This document shows, in pieces, positions 54,143 through 62,553 of a DNA stretch of 64,000 bases. Below the pieces are notes generated by a model, which saw only the letters and a program-made list of their open reading frames with translations, was not told where the DNA came from and did no database searches. How positions within the stretch are numbered: the first letter of the stretch is position 1; each line of letters starts with the position of its first letter. Origin of the DNA: Symbiodinium natans (lineage: Eukaryota; Sar; Dinophyceae; Suessiales; Symbiodiniaceae); assembly GCA_905221605.1 (NCBI GenBank), contig CAJNDS010001502.1:706501-770500 (forward strand), written 5' to 3'. The translations under genes were made by a program, and so were the position numbers.

Positions 54143-54321
54143 TTTTCATAAAAGGATTTTCAAACCTCCAAGAAAACTCTTTAAGATGTCTTAAAGGGAA
54201 TTGCAAAGCTCAGCACTCACATGAAGGTGCAATCGCAAAGCAACGGATCCCACATGCCTGAAAGCTCGGATGCACTCTTTTTGTCGCATGGGGCGAAACG
54301 GATCTGGCGTCCGCCCCCTTC
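54143..54321 (-). repeat. E4 inner R2
   Basis: 179 bp full-length copy, ending 9 bp from the pol stop. Confidence 0.93.
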
Positions 54322-54330
54322 ACCCCACTT

Positions 54331-57300
54331 TCAAATTTTTCCAAGGGCGCCAAGATCAAAGAGGTCAAAACCACTGATGGGACACGAGGGAGTGACCCTG
54401 CGACATTGAACCTTATGCAAAAACCCGAAGGCAGCACGTGACGGCTCGTCTGCGACATTGCTTGGACTCGCCACTCGGGCGAACCACGTCCAGGAAGGGG
54501 AAAGTTTTTCCGACTCCTCGAAAGAAAGGAGGATTTCCCGCACGTGAGGGTTGGCAGAGGTGCCCTTTATGTAGGAGTCTTGTGCCTGCACATTATCGAT
54601 GAAAAACAGAGCGCGCTGCGAAGCAATGAATTGGTGCCAAACTCTCCTTGCCACCGCAACTGCATATGATTCAACCGGCCCGATAATGTGTCGCATCGTG
54701 GAGGTCCATTTGCTGATCAAATGATCGGGAACAAAAGACCCAAAGCAAGAATGCAGCCTTCCTTGCACTACAAGGACCCCACCAATCGAGTGCACCTCAC
54801 CCTCACTGGCGCCATCCGTGAAGACGTGCACAACGTGGCTTGCCACTCCACAAGGCACCTGGCGAGGCTCACAAGCACGGAGACGCGCAATGAACAGACG
54901 CAGCGAATCCCTTGCTGCATCGTCCAAGACCAACTCGTCGGAACAATGCCCCTTTGCCCACGAGCGAATGTCCGCCATGATCAAACGGCCCGACTTACCA
55001 AGTATGTATGAATCAGTGTAGTGGAGCCGACCCATGAGACTGAGGTAACGCTTTCGAGAGATCACTCCCTCGCGCAGAAACTCTTCAAGAGATACCACGA
55101 GCTCCTCAGCACGACCAGGCTTGTTCCTTACGAGCACCAAACCCTCATCACACCTAGAACAATCGACCTCAACCCCCAACATGGTGGCAGCAGGCTGAAA
55201 GGGGCTAAGCTTGTCGTCAGCGAAGGCGAACCCGAGAAGGGAACACAAGGCAGTCATTGTACTCATGGTATTGTCTGAGATGGCACTCGGTGACATTGCA
55301 GGGAAGTCGTCGAAAAAGTTTCCCCATGGGATCAAAAGCTCAACCCCCAACCTCCACAACAATCTCGAGAGACGGTTGAGATGCAGCACCGAGGCCGCGC
55401 TGCCAAAAGGCAACGCCTTCGACTCGAAAAGGCCCGGCACCAGCGTATCAGGGTTAAGCAAAGCGATAACTGCCCAAGCTCGCGAGTCGGCCGACACTGC
55501 GAACTGTTTGTAAGCAGCTCGAAGATCAAGTGTGGTTAAAAGCGGCTGATGCCCCGCCTTCTTCCAACCAGGATGCACACGGCCTTTGAGCACAAGCCCC
55601 GAGGAAAGCGCGAGCTCACAATCATGCCCCCCACACATGGCCCTTGCCCAAATGCGGCAGGTGCAGATAAGTTGATCAAGCGCATTTAAGTCCAGCTTAT
55701 CCATAGACCCAAAGGCAAGATTCACCTTGTTCTCGGTGAAATCATCAACAGGCCGCAGCTTGCGCCCGGCAGCAGAAGTCTGTTCCACCCCGAAACGCCG
55801 AGTGGGCAACCAGCCAGAGGGATGCCTATCATCCAGCTGCTGCGACGACAGAGGTCCCTCCAACATACCACTCTCCACCTCCTGCATCGTCTTTTCCCAC
55901 AGCTCACGCGCGTTGCGATCCACGGACGACGATTTTACCTTACCCAGCAGGGCGGGCCTAAGAAATTTTGTGGCAGCAAGAAAGTCATCCTTAGGAAGCT
56001 TCGGAGGCCTGGGCTCAAGCGCGAAAACTCCCGTGTGCTTTGCATGCCCCACCAAATCAAAGCCCTTCCTAAGCTCAGCAAAAACGCCCATGTCAACCCA
56101 GCCGATTGACGACGCAATCTTCTCAAGAAGCAGGAGCCTTTTTCCTTGCAACACCTTTGCAACCTCAGGGTCTAACGACTTGCGAAGGCCTGCTTCCTCG
56201 GCCTCAAGGTCGCGAGCCCACTGGGTCCACTTCTTGAGCAGCTTTGCCCTACGATCCACTACCCAAGCAGGCCCCTTGGTCAGCATGTCAAAAAGGCACT
56301 GTTTGAGCACATCAGGCGCAGCATGCAGCTGATCAAAGGGATGCCCTACGTTCAGGCATTCTTCCACAAATTCTTCGGGGGAAGCATACACACCCAGCGA
56401 CACTTCAAAGCACATACTGGCCTGGTCATCCGGGCCCACAGGAGACGCAGTGTCATCTGACTCAGACGAGCTCGAATCAACGACTAGGGCATCTGCCTGA
56501 ACCGTTGTCTCCGAGGCGCTTTTCAACCCCACCTCAGAGAGCAAAGACGCCGAGGAGATAAGCTTGGAGCCCGCCGGGGCATCCCGCAAAGGATGCAGCA
56601 AGCGACGCTTGTGATCCACCTGGGGCAACGCAGCAACCTGATACACGAGCACACGCTTAAACTCAGGCATGACAGGAGGGATGCGACGCCCACGGGGCTG
56701 GCGAGCTGAAGAAGCAGACGCCTGAGCTGACACCTGAGGGGCAGGCGTGGCAGGCAGGGGCCGCCCAAGGTGGCGGAAAACCAGCGCCACAAATTGCACG
56801 CAGAACGGACGCGGGTATGCCGCTTCGTCTGCCGTAGGGAAATGCACCTTTCCACCTGGGGCAACCTTTGGGGTCCACGGCAAATGTTCATGTCCCCCGG
56901 AACATCGCTGGCGAAAATGGCGCAGCCCAAAGCACGAAGTGAGCAAAGACCTGTGGGTCAGACGGGACCCCCCATAACAACACATGTCGAAGGAGAAAAC
57001 ATGGTGATCCTTCACCAAGGGCTGAAAACAGGGCAGCTGCCACAGCATACTCGACTCAGGATTCTCGACAGACCAGGGAATGGCACGACGACCCAAGTCC
57101 TGCAGGAAAAGACCCAGCTTAGTGTAAATCTGGTTTGCTGCCTCGACCTTTGCCCGGTCGACTCCAGTCAGGGACGGCAAGCCCATAGGGAACTGCTTTG
57201 AACGAAGGGGGCCAGCAGACACACCCTTGCGCCGGATATGCCTGGCCATAGAGCATGTGCCACACGGTGGAGCGGCACGCACAAACAGGATGTCACAAGT

Positions 57301-58321
57301 GTCAATCAAGTGTCTTAGGAAGTCCCAGGTCGAATCCTCAGTGAGGCTGAGGTTACACACCTTAGCCAACGGAAGATGCCGATTGTGCTGATGGTCAATG
57401 GGCATGACCGGGACGCCGACCTCATGAAAGCAGCGCGACAACATGGCAGTACCAGCACATAGCTCCAAGAACAAGGGCTCACCAGCAGCCGGCTTAGGAA
57501 TGTCGGGAACCGAAGGCACAGATGCAAGGATGGGCAACTGAGGCGGCCAGGGAAGACGCACCGGCAATTGCGGGCGCTCTTGAAATGCATCAGCATCGGG
57601 CTGTTTTGGCAAGTTAAACTGCAGTGCAGACAAGCGGTCAGAAGCCTCGCTGGACAGCTTCGAAAATGCACCGATAGAAAAGGCCACTAAGACCACACGG
57701 CGGCCTTGCAGTGAGATGCAGAGCACGACGTGCATCAAACAGCACGGGCCCGGCTCCCACAGGCAAGAGAACTCCCTTCTGCTGCTTGCCATTGACCTGT
57801 CGAGAGACAGTTCCAGAGTCAGTGGCCACCCAAATTTCACCCCTCTCAAAACTTGACAAAGGAACCACCAAGTTGGGTACACAAGAGTTCTGCTGATCAC
57901 GGTGGGGTTTGGCGCGAACCCCCTCAAAAACCACAACTGAAGTGAACTTATGGCCTGGGGCAGATTGGCGCACGAACGATGCAAAGACGCGGGACGCCTG
58001 AGGGAAAACAGCAACATTAGTACGCAACCCAACCTTGACCCGAGCAAACGCTCCGGTAGCAAAAGCCTTGCCCTCAGTTCCACGCTGGGGCGCGGCCATT
58101 GGTAACATCTCAAAAAGCTGCAAAACATCGCTCGCCTCAAGCCACGGCTTCTTGAGCAGCTGAGACGCAAAAGCTTCGGGGTTGTCGGAAAGCGGCGGAG
58201 GCGGAACTGAGGCCGAGCACGGGACGTGTTTCGGTGATGACTCCCCTTCAGGGACCTCATCATCGGAAGAAGAGAGCACAAGCTCCTCACCAAGCTGTGC
58301 TACATCTTTATCATCAGTCAC
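54331..58321 (-). pseudogene. E4 Pol: dioxygenase-like, C5-methyltransferase-like, RT, RNase H (one frameshift)
   Basis: The first frame (58321 to about 57710) encodes the dioxygenase-like module: KPHRDQQN (HxD plus Asn) and DARRALHLTA. Its last strand (GRRVVLVAFS) is in the second frame, which runs to 54331. The shift is at about 57706-57712. The second frame has LFLELCAGTAMLS (motif I-like), AAPPCGTCSMAR (Pro-Cys), SVENPESSMLW (ENP) and YGGSRLTHRSLL; RT with NFFDDF near 55302-55322; and RNase H with VFTDGASEGE, FFIDNVQ and SNVADEPSR. The methyltransferase motifs are the most canonical of the four elements. Indel, sequencing error and programmed frameshift are all possible at the joint. Confidence 0.83.
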
Positions 58322-58345
58322 GTGGACCTGCGCCTCAGAGCCTAG

Positions 58346-59591
58346 TCACTCCTTTTTATGCTTTGGGCAATTTGTATAGACATGATCCCGCTTGAAGCAG
58401 CCTTTGATGCAACAAATGTGAAGACCACGGTCGCACTTCCCACTAGTGACGGGATGCTGGCACCGCCCCAAGTTGTGGTCGAAGCAGATGGGCAAGCCCC
58501 GGGTGGTGACTGGCACCCCATCGGACAGCTCAGCAGGCATACGAACATTTCCCTTACCCTTACCTTTCCCTTTACCCTTACCGCGACCCTTTAAACCCCT
58601 GCGGTCATCATAGGGCCCAGGCCGCGGATGCAAAGGAGCTGGCGGAGGCAAGGGCAAGGGTTGCAGCAGGTGAGTGACATTGTTGCAAGACATGGCGTCA
58701 CTCCAAATGCGATCGACCGGTCGCCCGGAAGCCACCACCTGAATCCCCTGGCGGGTCCGATCAGCTGCTTCAACAAAAACCTGCCTGTCAGCCTGGATGA
58801 GTTGCTGGAGCGTGACACGGGCATACTGGTCTGGCGGATCGCGAAATCGAGCCTGAAAACAACGCCTCAGACCAACGCTCATGCTCCGCGAAGCTCAGAA
58901 TGCCAGCTTGGTCCAACGCAAGCCCACGACGAGTAAGTGCATGCTTAAGCAAAAGGTCAGTGGACACATCGGCCTCCACTTTCACGGCCTGCGACCGAAG
59001 AGACACGTGCCCCGTGCCATCCACAGCAAGCATCTTGTCATCTCGGTCCTTCTTGAACTTCACTTCATCATCCCGGCAGGGACAAGACTGCAAAGGTAGG
59101 TATGAAAGAGAGTTATCCTCATACATCTGAACGCAACGATCGATGACCGAATGACCAGGGAGAGTCGGGCCATGGATGTTCAAGCCAGCAAGCCTGACTT
59201 GTTGCCGCTGAAGCCTATCGGCTCGATCGGGAGCCGCCAACCGCTTCGGAGCAGAATCTTCCGTTCTTTCAACCTGCACCTGAAGCTCTGAGACAGTGAG
59301 GTTGTAGCTCTCATGAAGAAGCCTGCGCAGCACGCTCAACTCTGCCACATTAGCAGCGCGCCCCAAAACCCCAGCAACTGCATCAGTAAAAGGGGACTCG
59401 TCAGTGTTGCCAGGCACGAACGCACTAATGAAGGCAAATTTGCTCATGCAATCAACGCCGGCATCAGTGAACTTCTTCAAAACGTCAGCGGCCAACCCCA
59501 AGGCCGTCGCCCTGGAAGAAAAGTTTGCCTTGCTCTCGGTGATGGCCATGGCGAATGGTCCTGCAAGTGCACTACACGATCCTTCAGCCAA
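58346..59591 (-). pseudogene. E4 Gag (one frameshift)
   Basis: The first frame (59591 to about 58870) has the helical body (SKFAFISAF, ADRLQRQQVRLAGL, LTRRGLALDQAGI). The second frame (to 58346) continues with ADRQVFVEAADRTR, a (GlyLys)n linker and a Cys/His motif (ICFDHNLGRC, KCDRGLHIC, NCPKHKKE). Removing one base near 58866-58874 would join them. The order of segments equals that in E2 Gag. Confidence 0.8.
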
Positions 59592-59731
59592 AACTGTATG
59601 CTCAAGTTATCACTCGCAACCACAAGGCGTTGTCGTATGCAAATCGCAACATCTACGGAATCACAGCACCGTACAGCCACATTTTCAAGTCATGGTTGAC
59701 TTCCTTCCAAAACCGCGTGCCCCGGTTAACC

Positions 59732-59831
59732 TGAGCTCTTTCAGCTCATCCGAGTGGACCGGCACACCAAAGCACCGCGAGCACCGGTGCAACTGCTCAC
59801 ATAATCAAACTTCACCGCGAGGACCGGTGAA
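59732..59831. repeat. Short hairpins between E4 YR and gag
   Basis: Three stem-loops: 59732-59748 (TGAGCT/AGCTCA), 59772-59790 (GCACCG/CGGTGC) and 59811-59831 (TTCACCG/CGGTGAA). The last two share the loop CGAGCAC/CGAGGAC while the stem ends change in a compensated way. Confidence 0.7.
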
Positions 59832-59914
59832 TGCATAGCCGAGTCTATCCGGCTGCGTCACAAAGACACGACCCATGTGCCGAGTGATCCGGCTGCCCCT
59901 CAGTTGAGCCGGGC

Positions 59915-61732
59915 TCACTTGAAACAATTCAAGCACATGTCAGCCATGAACCTTGGTTTCTCACTGAGCCTCTCGAACTTTCGCGTGCACGCCTTTCCGC
60001 ACTTCAGCCGATTCCCACTCTCGTCAGCGAGGCGGTGCAACTTCCTTGAAGTTACGTGACGGACATAAACCAGAGCATCAGGATCCTGAACCACAAGTTC
60101 AGCCCAAGGCGGCACAACCTGATCAGCGGCCGCTTCCTCCGCTCTCAAGTCTTGCACATTGTCCTCTTCATCGAGCGAAACTTCGGATTCTGATGGCTCC
60201 TCAACGAACTCAGGCCCAGGCTCCCTCTGCGGCTGGTTCGGGAAGTAACCCGACCGAGTGACGTCCGGCAAAAACAGGCCTTGCCTGATGTCCTGGATGA
60301 CAGCCTCCAGCGACCTCAGGGCTGGAGAAACATTGTCACGCCCATAAACGTGCATCATCTCATCCTGCGGGGCCTTGTGATACCCCAAAACACGCCGGTG
60401 CAGAGGATCAACTCCGTGCTTCGACAGCCAAGAAAGACACGTGCATTTGCAACTGTGAGTTCCGAGCTTGCGTGCCCCGGGGAAGCCTCGAGAGATAAGG
60501 ATTCCCCGGAGCCATGCAGCGGCCACCGTAGCCGAAGGTGGGATCGGAGCCCAACCCCCTTCTAGCCTACGACTCGGCAGCAGAGGAAAGTCCTCGCCTT
60601 CAGGGATGCCCATGTCCTCGCGGAGACCTAACCATGTCTTAAACCAAGGAACCGCAGTCAAGCCGAAAAGTGGCCCAACCATCGGGAGCAGAGCCGTCTT
60701 CCTTTCCAGCGAGAAACTCGTCTTTGTCCTTGAAGCTTCCCCTTGAAAATATCCTGTCAAGCGGCCAGCAAAACCTTCAGGCTCGTCGATTGCAAGATTC
60801 TTCAGACCTTGGGCATCGCTATACCTTGCTCGCAGGTAAACACAAACGAGGAAGAACCCTGCACACAGCCTGTCGATATCTCCTTCACGTTCGGAGATCA
60901 CCAATCTCTCAAGGGCCTTCACCATATCGACGGTGAGGGGTGGCTTCTGTCGTCGCTTCCTTTTGTTCAGGAACATCGAACGAGCCAAGCCCCCAAACCG
61001 ACCACTGCTCAGAACATCAGAAGCATTCTCAACGCCCAGCACAAATTTGCAAAATGCAAGTGCAGACATCAATGCCTTTCCGAATGACGGTGCACAAGTG
61101 CTCTCGGATTCAAGCAGAAAATCATACAAAAGCGCCTCGCTGAAGGGTAGGGGCTTGCACTGGCGAGCCTTGGCCCAGGCAACAAACCTGATGAGAGGCC
61201 CAGCCCGGCTGTGCAAGGTACCTGCCGATTTGCCCGAAAAAGTGTGCAGAAGGCCCTGAGAAATCGCCTCGTCATTTCCCACGAAAGCAGCACACCGCCT
61301 ACCGACGTCAAAAGACAAAGGATCCTCAACCACTAAGGCAACCCACTTTTGTATGGCAGCACTAAGCCTCCTCTCAAGGTGAGCACCCCAAGAATCATCC
61401 AAACGGACCCTGGAAATCGCAATCTTCGTGACTGCAGCCACGGTTGGCGTCACTGGAGTGATCACAGGCACAAGAGATGGCACTGGTGGGAACATGCCTC
61501 GTGACTTAACCACACCGGTAAAGAGCACTGAAGAAGGCCTCAACCGAAAATCCCAAGACCGAGAATAGCCCGTCTTATTAACCTTGCGAGCGCAGGCAGC
61601 CAAATGAGCCTCATAATCCTGAACAGGCACCTCTGCCGGTCTCCGCCGGTCGCTGTCCTCAGGCACACGAAGGGACCCAGGATCCAAACCCCCAGCTAGC
61701 AAACCCTCTGGGGCACGAGGGGGCTGAGCCAT
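59915..61732 (-). CDS. E4 tyrosine recombinase
   Basis: 605 aa, intact, starting at ATG 61732 (MAQPPRAPEG). A core-binding-like region (about residues 120-290) precedes the catalytic domain: Arg in YLRARYSDAQG, His/Lys in GTHSCKCTCLSW (HxxK), His in VLGYHKAP, Tyr in MHVYGRDNV. An acidic linker follows, then the C-terminal Cys module (LHRLADE, LKCGKACT, MCLNCF). It probably integrates circular element cDNA. It is the best-preserved gene of E4. Confidence 0.85.
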   Translation of the reverse strand: MAQPPRAPEGLLAGGLDPGSLRVPEDSDRRRPAEVPVQDYEAHLAACARKVNKTGYSRSWDFRLRPSSVLFTGVVKSRGMFPPVPSLVPVITPVTPTVAAVTKIAISRVRLDDSWGAHLERRLSAAIQKWVALVVEDPLSFDVGRRCAAFVGNDEAISQGLLHTFSGKSAGTLHSRAGPLIRFVAWAKARQCKPLPFSEALLYDFLLESESTCAPSFGKALMSALAFCKFVLGVENASDVLSSGRFGGLARSMFLNKRKRRQKPPLTVDMVKALERLVISEREGDIDRLCAGFFLVCVYLRARYSDAQGLKNLAIDEPEGFAGRLTGYFQGEASRTKTSFSLERKTALLPMVGPLFGLTAVPWFKTWLGLREDMGIPEGEDFPLLPSRRLEGGWAPIPPSATVAAAWLRGILISRGFPGARKLGTHSCKCTCLSWLSKHGVDPLHRRVLGYHKAPQDEMMHVYGRDNVSPALRSLEAVIQDIRQGLFLPDVTRSGYFPNQPQREPGPEFVEEPSESEVSLDEEDNVQDLRAEEAAADQVVPPWAELVVQDPDALVYVRHVTSRKLHRLADESGNRLKCGKACTRKFERLSEKPRFMADMCLNCFK

Positions 61733-61748
61733 GCGGGTAAAGGGCTAC

Positions 61749-62180
61749 TTATGCAGACAGCTGGAGAAGCTGTCGGGCGCACGCGTGCGGCCGTCGGCCG
61801 GAGCAAGCAAGTGCAAGCCAACTGGAAGGATGGAGCAAGAGGAGCACTCGGGACTCGGGACCCTTCACGGGAACTGACAAGCACTCCGCAGAGAGAACTC
61901 TCGAAAATGTACGTGAAGAGACTGGGGGGGGCCTCCAGGCTGCGCTCAAGTGAAGCAAGGTGGAAAGAGCGAGGCCTGATGCTGAGCGCCTCAAAGGCAG
62001 GCGCCTGAAAGGCAGGCACGGGAGGCCAGTCCCAGCTGAGGGAGCTCTCCCCTGAACTCGAGGTGCTGTCCATCCACCGAGAGCACACAGGCCCCCGGCT
62101 TGCACGACCCCTAAGGGGAGACCACTAGCACCTCGAACCTCTAGCACGGCACCCCTACAGGAGTAGCGGAGGCTCAACAC
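61749..62180 (-). CDS. Possible E4 accessory ORF in the leader
   Basis: Two overlapping frames (62180-61749 and 62088-61696) run upstream of YR, rich in Leu, Ser, Pro and Arg. Neither shows a motif. The position matches the accessory ORFs of the other elements, but a non-coding leader is as likely. Confidence 0.2.
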   Translation of the reverse strand: MLSLRYSCRGAVLEVRGASGLPLGVVQAGGLCALGGWTAPRVQGRAPSAGTGLPCLPFRRLPLRRSASGLALSTLLHLSAAWRPPPVSSRTFSRVLSAECLSVPVKGPESRVLLLLHPSSWLALACSGRRPHACARQLLQLSA

Positions 62181-62188
62181 AAAATTTT

Positions 62189-62214
62189 CACTCTCTGGCG
62201 CTCACACTTGAGCA
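62189..62214 (-). repeat. E4 leader copy downstream of the SL relics
   Basis: 26 bp repeating 62245-62270. On the minus strand it begins exactly at the base following the second SL relic. Confidence 0.93.
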
Positions 62215-62244
62215 CTTGAGCCAAAATGGCTTGAGCCAAAATGG
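62215..62244 (-). other. Two tandem truncated spliced-leader relics in E4
   Basis: On the minus strand, CCATTTTGGCTCAAG occurs twice head to tail. This is the SL without its first 7 nt. Loss of these 7 nt is typical of relics in which the GTAG inside an old SL was itself used as an acceptor for a new SL. Two copies therefore mean at least two rounds of trans-splicing and reverse transcription. Confidence 0.93.
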
Positions 62245-62272
62245 CACTCTCTGGCGCTCACACTTGAGCACT
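62245..62272 (-). promoter_or_regulatory. E4 upstream leader copy with AG acceptor
   Basis: 62245-62270 repeats 62189-62214. The two bases before it on the minus strand (62272-62271) are AG, the inferred acceptor used when the SL was added. Confidence 0.85.
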
Positions 62273-62310
62273 GCGTTGCAAGCCGGGATGGCAACCCGTT
62301 CAAGAAAATT

Positions 62311-62536
62311 TCTGCACATGAAGGAAAAACGCAAGTCAAGCAAAACGTGACCCCACAAAACTGCATTGCACATCAAGCACACGCACGCGCACAGGCAGTG
62401 ATGCATTGTGCCCTCAAAGCTTGCACAGGTGACCAACGGCATATGTCCAAGAAAATCTCAGTTTGAAAACGCTCGTACCCTCGCTGTCCTAAAATGAAAA
62501 AGGGATCGTAGATGCGCTTGCTTTCTACTGAATCCC
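62311..62536 (-). repeat. E4 5' terminal R1
   Basis: 226 bp, identical by eye to 53917-54142. The base after it (62537) is the remaining 17 bp of E1 R1. Confidence 0.95.
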
Positions 62537-62553
62537 AGTAAACACACGAACAG

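Larger units (their letters stand above)
53548..62536 (-). mobile_element. E4: YR retrotransposon inserted in E1 5' R1
   Basis: 8989 bp bounded by split repeats: R1 at 62311-62536 and 53917-54142 (226 bp, identical by eye), R2 at 54143-54321 and 53548-53692 (the outer copy lacks 34 bp). The unoccupied target is preserved at 25165/25166. Genes: a weak accessory ORF, YR (intact), gag (one frameshift), pol (one frameshift). The leader carries two tandem SL relics. Confidence 0.93.
24788..62553 (-). mobile_element. E1: outermost YR retrotransposon, host of three nested insertions
   Basis: E1 has split direct repeats. R1 (127 bp) is at the 5' end (62553-62537, continuing at 53547-53438 across E4) and again internally at 25056-25182. 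R2 (168 bp) occurs at 25183-25350 and 24788-24955. Gene order on the minus strand is accessory ORF, YR, gag, pol. After removing E4, E3 and E2, about 8.8 kb remains. Flanking DNA reads CCCTTTTTAG on the left and GCCTTTTTAGG on the right, with no target-site duplication. The repeat logic matches Ngaro/PAT-type YR elements, but the gene order does not. The R1 copies appear identical and the R2 copies differ at one base. Confidence 0.88.

Noticed and set aside
54688-56332. Plus-strand open frames across E4 pol
   Set aside because: They are antisense shadows of the RT and methyltransferase-like coding sequence.
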